A stretch of 55,204 nucleotides of DNA from CAZSLZ01 sp964607865 (lineage in GTDB: Bacteria > Vulcanimicrobiota > JAJTBE01 > CAZSLZ01): NCBI GenBank assembly GCA_964607865.1, contig CAZSLZ010000003.1:1-55204 (forward strand), read 5' to 3'. Below, one piece after another: positions 42,597 through 50,072 of the stretch; positions within the stretch are counted from its first letter, which is position 1, and the number at the start of each line of letters is the position of its first letter. The position numbers were made by a program, and so were the translations under genes. Below the pieces are notes generated by a model, which saw only the letters and a program-made list of their open reading frames with translations, made no database searches and was not told the origin of the DNA.

Positions 42597-43949
42597 ATGA
42601 TTAATAAAACCGGTAATAATTACAGCCAGGTTTTTTCCAGCCAGCCTGCCAATAAAAAAACTGTTGACAGGCAGGAGCAGGAAATAAAGGATAATTTCAC
42701 AGTACAGAATTGCGAACAAAGGGACTGGACTGTTTTAATCTATTCGTCGGCAACGGCGGATATAGATCAGGCGGCCATGGATTCCACCATAGAGCTTGAG
42801 AAGGTGGGTTCTGATAAGAACCTTGCTCTGGTGCTTCAGAAGTCCCGGAACCCCATTCAGGGCAGTTGGAAAGGTGTCCGGCGGTATTTCATTACCAGAA
42901 ATAACAATTTACCGGGACAAGAGATCAATTCTGCTGTTTTAAAGGAATTGGGTGACATGGATATGTCCAGGGGAGAAAATCTTGCTGATTTTGTCAAATG
43001 GGGAATGAAAAAATTTCCTGCCCGCCATTATATGCTGGTAATGGGAGGCCATGGGGCAGGTTTTATGGGCGCAGTTACTGATATGAACAGACAGCGCCTC
43101 ATGCCTCTGCCCGAGATGAAGGAAGCCCTGGACAGGGTAAAAGCTGAAACCGGAGAAAAACCGGATATTCTGGCATTCAATTCCTGTTTTATGGCTCAGG
43201 CCGAGGTTTTGACTCAACTCCGGAATAACACCGATTTCATTATTGCCTCTGAAAAGCCCGAATATGAAAAGGGCTTGCCTCTGGCCAGCTTTGCCGGTGA
43301 GTTAAAACAAAAGCTGAAAACTGAAAAAAACTTCGGGGTAAAGAAAACCGCAGATATCCTGGTGGATAAATCAAAAGATACTCCGGAACAAACCCCCGTT
43401 ATATCTTCTGTTGATACCCGTCAGGCCGGGGGCCTTGCCGATGCCGTTCATAAATTGGGCAAAGCTCTTATCAAGTCCCCGGAAAACAGAAAGGTTATAA
43501 TTGATACTATTAAACAGGTTGCCCAGGTTTATGTTTCTGAGAATAAAGACCCGCTGCTCAGTGATTTTCGCGATCTGGGAGATTTTGCCACAAAAATTGT
43601 TTCTTCCACTGAAATTAAAGACAAAAAACTGAAAAAAGCAGCTTCAGCGGTATCGGCAATTATAAACCAGGCTGTAAGCAATAAGGCAGTGGCTGATTTT
43701 TCCCGGTTACCTGAAAAAGAAAAACAGGTTTTAAAAAAGCAGGGAGTTGATGAAGCTGACTATTCAGCTTCATTCAGCGGAGTTTCAATTTATCTGCCAG
43801 CTCAGAACCCAGCATTTTATGGGCCAAAAATCGGAAAACTGATTTCTGATAATTATAAAAATTTGGATTTTGCAAATAAAACCTGTTGGTTCGAGTTTAT
43901 AGAGAAACTTCACAATATTGAATTCAGCCAGGAATATAACCCACAATAA
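42597..43949 (+). CDS. Clostripain-family (C11) cysteine peptidase
   Basis: A 450-residue member of the clostripain (C11) family, Arg/Lys-specific cysteine peptidases of the caspase-like clan. The catalytic His is in VMGGHGAGFMG (His152) and the catalytic Cys in AFNSCFMAQAEV (Cys197). WTVLIYSSATADID at residue ~45 is the conserved opening strand. Unlike most characterised members, no signal peptide is visible; the first ~45 residues are polar (NKTGNNYSQVFSSQ). It may act inside the cell, leave by another route, or be a non-secreted regulator. AAGGGA precedes the ATG. A TPR protein follows after 34 bases. Confidence 0.88.
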   Translation: MINKTGNNYSQVFSSQPANKKTVDRQEQEIKDNFTVQNCEQRDWTVLIYSSATADIDQAAMDSTIELEKVGSDKNLALVLQKSRNPIQGSWKGVRRYFITRNNNLPGQEINSAVLKELGDMDMSRGENLADFVKWGMKKFPARHYMLVMGGHGAGFMGAVTDMNRQRLMPLPEMKEALDRVKAETGEKPDILAFNSCFMAQAEVLTQLRNNTDFIIASEKPEYEKGLPLASFAGELKQKLKTEKNFGVKKTADILVDKSKDTPEQTPVISSVDTRQAGGLADAVHKLGKALIKSPENRKVIIDTIKQVAQVYVSENKDPLLSDFRDLGDFATKIVSSTEIKDKKLKKAASAVSAIINQAVSNKAVADFSRLPEKEKQVLKKQGVDEADYSASFSGVSIYLPAQNPAFYGPKIGKLISDNYKNLDFANKTCWFEFIEKLHNIEFSQEYNPQ

Positions 43950-43983
43950 AATCACAATTTTAATAAATTCTGGAGATGAATAA

Positions 43984-45048
43984 TTGAAAAATAAAACACT
44001 AAAAATTCTTTTCTTAATTATATTTTTTTACACTGGCTTCTGTTCTGCAGCAGAGGAATTTCCCCCGGTTACTCCCATGGCTGATATAATTAATATTGTA
44101 AAAGGGTCGGGTTACTTTGACTATCATGAAACTTATTTTGACCCGGCAAAAGCTCTGGAAGAATACAGGGAAAACCTGGGCAAAGCCAATCCAAACCAGA
44201 TTATTACAGAAGAAGATGGAGTTAAAAAGGTTTTTCATTACGAACCTTCAGATGGAATCAAGGAAAATTTAACAAGAATCAATACTTTGATAGAAGAGGG
44301 CAAATTTGATGAGGCTGAGGTTCTGGTAAACAAATCTATTGAATTGGATCCGGAATATTCCAGCTTACATGTATATCTGGGAAGAATTCATCATAGAAAG
44401 GGAGAAGTTGAGAAAGCTCTGAGTTCTTATGAGCAGGCTCTTTCAGTGAACCCTGTAGATATTCTGGCTCTTAACTACAAGGCTGAAGCTCTTATGGAAA
44501 AAGACGGGTTGATAAAAGACAGGGATTCGTTAGTCAGGGCATTGGTTTTGCAGCGAAATTATGAGCTTACCTGGCAGAATTTAAAAAAACTGGGAAAAGA
44601 AATGGGATTTGAAGTTTATGATGAGCCCTTTTTGCCTCTTTATTCGCTGCAAAGAATGGACAATAAAAAAATTCGAATTTATATAGATTTAGACACGGTT
44701 ACCCGGTGGATGCCTTATTCTTTCTGCAAGGCGGTCTGGCAATATTATCCCGGTTATTTTGAAAAGAAGATGGGTGAAAAGGAATACAGGGAAACCCTCC
44801 AGGAAGAATATGAATGTGTGGAAAACATGTTATGGTCTTATAATGCATTCAGGGTGCGGGGAAAATATCCTCGAGATCCCATGTTGGAAAGGATGAAAGA
44901 TATAAAGACCCGGTTTTTTATAAAAGAGTTCATAAAATTTGAAATTATGGCCCCGGAACACCCTGAATTATTAACTTTGATGGATCAAAAGCATATTTTA
45001 GATATGGAAGATTATATAAAAGAATATATTCTGGTGGAAAAAGAATAA
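43984..45048 (+). CDS. Secreted TPR protein, 354 aa
   Basis: The protein starts with a signal peptide (KNKTLKILFLIIFFYTGFCSA). Two to three TPR motifs lie around residues 95-170 (NTLIEEGKFDEAEVLVNKSI, LGRIHHRKGEVEKALSSYEQ). The ~170-residue C-terminal part is rich in aromatic and charged residues and matches nothing I know. TTG is the start codon, with GGAG eight bases upstream. The gene lies directly after the clostripain-like gene, with which it is probably co-transcribed, and 19 bases before a small secreted protein. TPRs usually mediate protein contacts; the partner is unknown. Confidence 0.75.
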   Translation: MKNKTLKILFLIIFFYTGFCSAAEEFPPVTPMADIINIVKGSGYFDYHETYFDPAKALEEYRENLGKANPNQIITEEDGVKKVFHYEPSDGIKENLTRINTLIEEGKFDEAEVLVNKSIELDPEYSSLHVYLGRIHHRKGEVEKALSSYEQALSVNPVDILALNYKAEALMEKDGLIKDRDSLVRALVLQRNYELTWQNLKKLGKEMGFEVYDEPFLPLYSLQRMDNKKIRIYIDLDTVTRWMPYSFCKAVWQYYPGYFEKKMGEKEYRETLQEEYECVENMLWSYNAFRVRGKYPRDPMLERMKDIKTRFFIKEFIKFEIMAPEHPELLTLMDQKHILDMEDYIKEYILVEKE

Positions 45049-45067
45049 ATTAAAAGGAGAAAAAATT

Positions 45068-45478
45068 ATGAAAAAAATTACTGTTTTGACCTTGGCTCTG
45101 GTTATGTTTCTGGGGATAGCCCTGCCCGCAATGGCTGCAGATACCCCTGAGCAGGTCTATGCTAAAATCAACAAGGCCATTCATGCCCGTGATGTGGATG
45201 AATTGATGAAACATGTTTCAGAAAAATCCAAGCAAGATCTGGAGAAACACAAGGAAGACCTGCCCAAGATGATCAAACTGATTCAGGTGATGACACCTGA
45301 AGAATATGAAATTGTTGATAAACAGATATCTGGAGATACAGCTACATTGAAACTTACAGCTATGATGAATTTCTTTGGAATGGGCGAACCCAAACCCGCT
45401 GAGGGAACAGTAAAAATGGTAAAAGAAGAGGGCCAGTGGAAACTGGATAAGGAAGACTGGAAGCAGAAAGGCGAATAG
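45068..45478 (+). CDS. Small secreted protein, NTF2/SnoaL-like fold, 136 aa
   Basis: After a clear signal peptide (MKKITVLTLALVMFLGIALPAMA) the ~110-residue mature protein has a helix-strand pattern. It contains TPEQVYAKINKAIHARDVDELM, a TATLKLTAM strand, and a final TVKMVKEEGQWKL. This pattern is common in DUF4878- and SnoaL/NTF2-like secreted domains. Such domains are often ligand-binding or purely structural. AAAGGAG precedes the ATG. It follows the TPR gene by 19 bases and is closed by a long-loop terminator, so it is the third gene of the clostripain-like transcript. Confidence 0.72.
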   Translation: MKKITVLTLALVMFLGIALPAMAADTPEQVYAKINKAIHARDVDELMKHVSEKSKQDLEKHKEDLPKMIKLIQVMTPEEYEIVDKQISGDTATLKLTAMMNFFGMGEPKPAEGTVKMVKEEGQWKLDKEDWKQKGE

Positions 45479-45492
45479 AAAAACCGAGGAAT

Positions 45493-45541
45493 AACAACCC
45501 TGAAATAGACCTTAAGCCGGTTCAAGTCAGGGTTGTTTTTT
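45493..45541 (+). terminator. Intrinsic terminator with a long loop
   Basis: AACAACCCTGA and TCAGGGTTGTT form a perfect 11 bp stem enclosing 23 bases, followed by six Ts. Confidence 0.75.
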
Positions 45542-45609
45542 ATGACAAATTTGTTCTGATTCAGGTTGAATAATTTCATTTTTAGTATTAGAATAGTTAA
45601 AGGTGGTGT

Positions 45610-46103
45610 GTGATAAAGAAACTTGCAGTATTTTTGGCGCTTTGCTATGGGTTTTTATTTGCCTGCCCGGTAATGGCATCTTCGAAGGATGCCGCACTAA
45701 CTCATCCATTAAATGAATTCCGTGTTGAACTTGTTAATGAAAAAGGTTGGGATATTTTCCTGGATAGCAAAAACAGAAGGGTAACCCTTCCTCCTGGTAA
45801 CTATCAACTGAATTATACTTATTTAATTAAAAAGGACAGGCAGGGAAATACCTGGCGAAGCCCGGTAATATCGGCAAATTCATTAACCTGGGGGCAGGTG
45901 AAAACCATGTATTGCCATACAGGGAGCCATTTAAAGTTGAACTGGAAGTTACTCCCCAACTGTTTTCGTATAAAATCAAAGATCGTACCAGCCAGGAATT
46001 TATTTATATATATAAAAACGATGATTTAGCCGAGCCATTTCCATTCAGAGTTTATGATTTAAAAGGAAAAGAAATCCTGTCGGGCCGATTCAGTTATGGT
46101 TGA
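45610..46103 (+). pseudogene. Secreted protein gene with a frameshift near 45890-45912
   Basis: A GTG start at 45610 (AAGGTGG upstream) opens a signal peptide (IKKLAVFLALCYGFLFACPVMA) and a beta-rich domain to about TWGQVKTM. From there frame 1 turns into unlikely sequence. Another frame continues the domain cleanly (LPYREPFKVELEV, FIYIYKNDDLAEPF, FRVYDLKGKEILSG) and stops at 46103. One missing base (or two extra) in the GGGGG or AAAA runs at 45890-45904 would join them into one ~164-residue protein. I see no classic slippery heptamer in the right frame. A sequencing/assembly indel or a real pseudogene are both possible. Family unknown. Confidence 0.65.
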
Positions 46104-46248
46104 GGCGGGGTTTGCTCTTATTCCGTGAGAGTAAGTGATATTGTTCAGGGGTGCGGGTTGAATTGACCCCGGATATGGGCCCGTTTCTGTATAACAGGAA
46201 ATGCGAGGCAATTATAAAATAAAACAGAATTTGTAAAGGTGAAATAAC

Positions 46249-47298
46249 ATGGATACTTTTTTGACCGACGAAGAAAAGGAAAAAAGAAATTTCTTATTGG
46301 TAAAGCTGGAGGAACAACAGGAAAAACAGGAAGAACAACAGGAACAGCAACTTCCCGCTGAAATGCCTGAAGAACAAACAGAAATAAAAAAACAACCCGA
46401 ACCAGTTGTTGTAAATATTGCCCAGATGGCCAGAGATAAGTTTACCAGGGTGGGCGACCTGAAGATAGAGATGGACAGGGATCTTTCCGAGGAAGATTAT
46501 CTTGACTCACCGGTTTTTGAGTTAATTCAGGTCTTCAAAAGATATATTGACCTGCAGGCAACCCAGAAAGAACTGAAAGATTCTTTTGAACAGGGAATGA
46601 ACTTATTGAAAGAGGATGTAAAGAAAATTTCTCTGGAAGCTGAAGAAAAAAAGCCAGTTGAAGAATTCAGGGCCACCAGCCTGAAACTGGCAGATTTTAT
46701 GAAAGATATATACGGAAAATGGGGCTCTGAAGAACTGATGTTTCTGCTTAAATCTAAAAGTGTGGAACTGGAAAAACTCAACAATGATTATTTAAAGCTG
46801 AGGAAAAAATGTAGTAAGCCAGCTTGCAAAAAAAACGGAAACCAGGAAGTCATTGAAGCAATTTGCGAAAAGATAGACGAAGCTGAGTATAAAACCGCAA
46901 CTTACAAGACACTGGAAACCAGAACAGGAGAGTATCTTTCAGGTATGATCGATGAAGATGCATATTACAATACCATTGAAGAGTTATGGGAGATTATGGA
47001 ATCCACCCGGAAATCCTATGAGGGAGTTTATATTTCTTCCCAGCAGATTACCAACGAAATAGCCATGGGCGATAATCTTCTGAGAGAAGGCCTGGAAGGC
47101 TGGCTGGATGCCCTGAATTACATAATTGAAAGTATCCAGCTTATGGATGAAGAGGGAGTTCAACAGGGGCTGCAAATGGCTTTCGAATCAAACAAAAAAC
47201 TGGTTACCCAGCAGCATCTTTCCCGTTATTCCAAAAAACAGGAAGAAATGGTTACCAACTTTCCCGGAAAACAGTTTTTTAAAAACCAGCCTTGGTAA
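46249..47298 (+). CDS. Helical, Gln/Glu-rich protein sharing a C-terminal module with the gene at 48278
   Basis: A 349-residue soluble protein, almost entirely alpha-helical. Residues ~18-45 are a Gln/Glu-rich stretch (EEQQEKQEEQQEQQLPAEMP). One CSKPACKK pair of Cys occurs near residue 190. The last ~110 residues resemble the end of the zinc-ribbon helical protein at 48278-49948. The shared marks are a G-x-I-x-x-x-x-Y/F-x-x-T-I start, a W-x-x-x-L helix, and the NKKL end motif (AFESNKKL here, MWEGNKKL there). No signal peptide is present. GGTG precedes the ATG. Function unknown. Confidence 0.7.
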   Translation: MDTFLTDEEKEKRNFLLVKLEEQQEKQEEQQEQQLPAEMPEEQTEIKKQPEPVVVNIAQMARDKFTRVGDLKIEMDRDLSEEDYLDSPVFELIQVFKRYIDLQATQKELKDSFEQGMNLLKEDVKKISLEAEEKKPVEEFRATSLKLADFMKDIYGKWGSEELMFLLKSKSVELEKLNNDYLKLRKKCSKPACKKNGNQEVIEAICEKIDEAEYKTATYKTLETRTGEYLSGMIDEDAYYNTIEELWEIMESTRKSYEGVYISSQQITNEIAMGDNLLREGLEGWLDALNYIIESIQLMDEEGVQQGLQMAFESNKKLVTQQHLSRYSKKQEEMVTNFPGKQFFKNQPW

Positions 47299-47396
47299 AC
47301 CACAGGGTATATCTAAGCTGAATTGCAGGCAATTCAAAGATACCTGGCTGTTTCCTTAGCCGGCAAGTAAATGGGCTGGGAACCAACCTCAAATGT

Positions 47397-47572
47397 CGTC
47401 ATCGCGAGGAGCGCCAGCGATGTGGCGATCTCTGTACTACCCCAATTAAGAATTGGGGAATATATTGTTCGCATCGTAACTGGGGAAAAAAGCGAAAGGT
47501 TCGGTTGCTCACAGACCCAAGGTAAGTGGGTTGGGAACCAACCCGGTCCAAGTTGAGATTGCCACAGCCCTT
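47397..47572 (-). repeat. Dispersed composite repeat, locus F (inverse orientation)
   Basis: The end motif CGTCATCGCGAGGAGCGCC...GGCGATCTC at 47397-47432 comes first. It is followed by the internal module read backwards (CCCAATTAAGAATTGGGG, GAATATATTGTTCGC, GGTAAGTGGGTTGGGAACC) and the other end (GAGATTGCCACAG) at 47555. It lies in the 484-base gap before the GspC/PilP-like gene; the rest of that gap is AT-rich and empty. Confidence 0.78.
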
Positions 47573-47782
47573 CCACCCCATAATAACAGCATCCTCCCAA
47601 TTGTCAGGTTTTCTCCGAATTTGTTTGAAAACAGGCTTTCTTTTTATTGTATTTCCAGGCAGCAATTAAGATTTTAAAATGCAACATATACTTGCGAACA
47701 ATCTACAAACCATAACTTTGGAATAAATTGATAGCTTGTATGTATTAAGTAATAGTATTGAATAACTGAAAGGAGGTAAATC

Positions 47783-48238
47783 ATGAAGCAGAAGGATGCA
47801 GTTTTTAACAGGCTGGTTTTGACATTTTCAATTGTTTTGATTTTTATTTCAATCTTTGGCTGTTTTACAGCTGCCAGGGCTGAAGCCCAGATCATTCCCA
47901 GAATATATGTAAGAAAGACAGACCGAGATCCATTCTTACTGGCCATGACTTCCAGCAAAAACAAACCAGAAACCCCGGAAATTAAAGAAAAGGCAACTCC
48001 TGTAACTTCGGTTGCCATACCCGAAAAAAAAGAAGTGGATTCGGGTTTCAGAATTTCAGGAATTGCGATGACTTCTTCTGGTTATCAGGCCATTATTGCT
48101 GATGGAAAGGGTAAGAATGTTGTAGTTTTAGCCGGAAATAAAATACAGGGATGGACAGTAAGAAGCATTACAAAGAAATATTTGAGATTGGAAAAAGATA
48201 ATTATTACGACATACTTGAGTTGAATCCCGACAAATAA
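47783..48238 (+). CDS. GspC/PilP-like secretion-system protein, 151 aa
   Basis: An N-terminal signal/anchor segment (residues ~10-30, LVLTFSIVLIFISIFGCF) is followed by RKTDRDPF. The DPF motif is typical of GspC and PilP, where it precedes the homology region. After a Pro/Lys linker comes a small beta domain (FRISGIAMTSSGYQAIIAD, VLAGNKIQGWTVRSI, YLRLE) that fits the GspC/PilP homology region. Those proteins connect the inner-membrane platform to the secretin in type II secretion or type IV pili. No other secretion or pilus machinery gene is adjacent, so it is an orphan in this window. AAAGGAGG precedes the ATG. Confidence 0.65.
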   Translation: MKQKDAVFNRLVLTFSIVLIFISIFGCFTAARAEAQIIPRIYVRKTDRDPFLLAMTSSKNKPETPEIKEKATPVTSVAIPEKKEVDSGFRISGIAMTSSGYQAIIADGKGKNVVVLAGNKIQGWTVRSITKKYLRLEKDNYYDILELNPDK

Positions 48239-48248
48239 GCAGATATTA

Positions 48249-48279
48249 AAAAGACCGGTTTGAAGCCGGTCTTTTGTTT
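48249..48279. terminator. Bidirectional intrinsic terminator
   Basis: AAAAGACCGG and CCGGTCTTTT form a 10 bp stem with a 7-base loop, with A/T runs on both sides. It serves both the GspC/PilP-like gene and the convergent helical zinc-ribbon gene. Confidence 0.85.
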
Positions 48280-49948
48280 ATTCCTTCTTCTGCTTCTCTT
48301 TTTGCTTGAATTCTTCCTGGGCTTTTACCGCAGGCGCGGCCAGGGCCTGAACCTTGTTGAGTTTTTTGTTCCCTTCCCACATTATTCGAACACCTTCGGT
48401 GAGCAAGCTGTTATCTTCCACTTCCAGGTATTCGGCAAACAGATCAAGAGATTCTTCCCAATCGCGGTAAGCTTCTTCGAAAAGTTCCTTTGCCTGAATC
48501 ATATCTGCTTCGAGTTTCTCGGCAATTTCAACTTCGTTTTCCTTCAACTTGGATTTATCCACTTTAGGTATAGCCTTGAAACCATCCTGATTCTCAGCCA
48601 GGATTCCTTCCATCCAGTTGATGGTTTCAGCAAATTCTTCCAATGAAATTTTCCCCTCGGATACATCATTCACGGCCTGGAACATAACCTGTAAATTTTC
48701 TGGGACACCCTGGTCCTGGGGTAAACCCTCAGCTGCCCCACCGCCTTCAGCCAGCCCAAATGTAGATGTGGGGGTATAACCGGCTGCCTTGGGGAGAATG
48801 GTACCGCATTTGACACAGTATCGTTTGTCGGGATCGTTGTAAACACCACATTTGGCACAGGGGGTTTTCCCCTCTCTTTCTGAAAGGTCCTCAAAGAATT
48901 CTCTGCTTTTATCCAGGATATCCATAGCCTGTTTCAATTCCTTGGCCCCTTCCTCAAGGTAGAGCCCTTCATTGCTATCCAGGAAAATATAGAAACTTCG
49001 GATAGCTTCGCTATACAATTCCAGCCCTTCCATGGTTTTTTCAATTTCTTCCTGAACAGAAGCTTTGTCGGGACTTTCTGCAGTGATGGCCTGAAACCTG
49101 CCTGCTATTTCCTGGTAGTCTTCTTCGGTTTCCTTCAGGGTTGTGGTAAACAGCTCAAGGTTCACGCTGCCTTTTTTTATCCCCTCGGCCATGTTTAATA
49201 AAATATTTGCCTGTGGTGAATTGGTGGGCCCGATAGTCATTCGTTTATAACTCACCAATGAGATGAGCTCTCTGATTTTTGGGTAAACAATCTTACATTC
49301 TTCCAGTCCCTTATCCAGCATTTCTTTTTTACCGTCTTTAATAAAATGCCCGATTCTGGTAATTGCTTCCTGAAGTTCGTTGTATGCTTTAATCAGTAAT
49401 TCCTGTTCGGTATATTGATAATGTTTTCTTTCAAATTCCAATTCTTTTTTGGCGCCTTCGGCCATGATAAACTCGTCGGCGGTAACCTTCTTGAGTTTAT
49501 CCAGGGGCGCCCCTTCTTCCACCACTTCTCTTGCTGAATCTATCAGAAGGTTAAGATGGGGTATATCAGTGGGGCCCATAACCATAAGCGCCTGGTTAGT
49601 GAACATTTCAATGGCAAGGTTCATGCCCTCGCTGCAGCGTTTTACCATTTCGCCGGCCTTGATTAGATCAAATTTCTGTTTGGTTTCAAAATAGTCTTCA
49701 ACGGCCTGGAATGCGTTTTCCCAATCGTTGTGAAATTTATATACCAATTGAAGTTCCTTTCCGGCGCCTTCTTTGACTTCCGGTGCCAGCCCGTTAATAC
49801 TGTCTGCAAAATCCTGCTTAATTGCCTCCAGGCTTTCTCTTGAATCTTTGAGGATTTCTTTTAATTCATCATCATCGATTTTTTCATCAATTACATCCAT
49901 AATGGCTTCCAGAAGACGGTATCTGGTTTCATTTTTAGCTTCAGGCAT
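48278..49948 (-). CDS. Helical protein with a central zinc ribbon and internal repeats
   Basis: A 556-residue soluble protein of unknown function, nearly all alpha-helical. Two repeat units in the N-terminal half share a GPT-x-x-P-x-x-N-x-L-L motif (VMGPTDIPHLNLL at ~125, TIGPTNSPQANILL at ~242). A zinc ribbon (CAKCGVYNDPDKRYCVKCG) lies at about residues 362-380, followed by a Gly-rich linker. The last ~110 residues resemble the end of the protein encoded at 46249-47298 (NKKL motif). GGAGG precedes the ATG. The zinc ribbon, also seen at the start of the kinase/propeller protein, may mark a shared interaction module. The gene is convergent with the GspC/PilP-like gene. Confidence 0.75.
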   Translation of the reverse strand: MPEAKNETRYRLLEAIMDVIDEKIDDDELKEILKDSRESLEAIKQDFADSINGLAPEVKEGAGKELQLVYKFHNDWENAFQAVEDYFETKQKFDLIKAGEMVKRCSEGMNLAIEMFTNQALMVMGPTDIPHLNLLIDSAREVVEEGAPLDKLKKVTADEFIMAEGAKKELEFERKHYQYTEQELLIKAYNELQEAITRIGHFIKDGKKEMLDKGLEECKIVYPKIRELISLVSYKRMTIGPTNSPQANILLNMAEGIKKGSVNLELFTTTLKETEEDYQEIAGRFQAITAESPDKASVQEEIEKTMEGLELYSEAIRSFYIFLDSNEGLYLEEGAKELKQAMDILDKSREFFEDLSEREGKTPCAKCGVYNDPDKRYCVKCGTILPKAAGYTPTSTFGLAEGGGAAEGLPQDQGVPENLQVMFQAVNDVSEGKISLEEFAETINWMEGILAENQDGFKAIPKVDKSKLKENEVEIAEKLEADMIQAKELFEEAYRDWEESLDLFAEYLEVEDNSLLTEGVRIMWEGNKKLNKVQALAAPAVKAQEEFKQKEKQKKE

Positions 49949-50018
49949 TTTGTCCCCCTCCTATTGAAAAATGGACCTGGATATTTTTTTGTCGAAGGAA
50001 TAAAAAATCCTTTTCAAG

Positions 50019-50053
50019 GTAAAAAAAAACGGTGGCAATTTGCCACCGTTTTT
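50019..50053 (-). terminator. Intrinsic terminator of the DUF1521 gene
   Basis: AAACGGTGGC and GCCACCGTTT form a 10 bp stem with a 5-base loop, followed (leftward) by nine Ts. It lies just past the stop at 50073. Confidence 0.9.
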
Positions 50054-50072
50054 GAATTTCCAGTAATTGCTA

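Noticed and set aside
45890..45912. Programmed -1 frameshift site
   Set aside because: No X-XXY-YYZ slippery heptamer in the right frame and no downstream pseudoknot could be seen; an indel is simpler.
47334..47665. Small ORFs of 61-88 aa in the 47.4 kb gap
   Set aside because: They lie within the dispersed repeat; the same sequences appear non-coding at other loci, with stops and frame changes.
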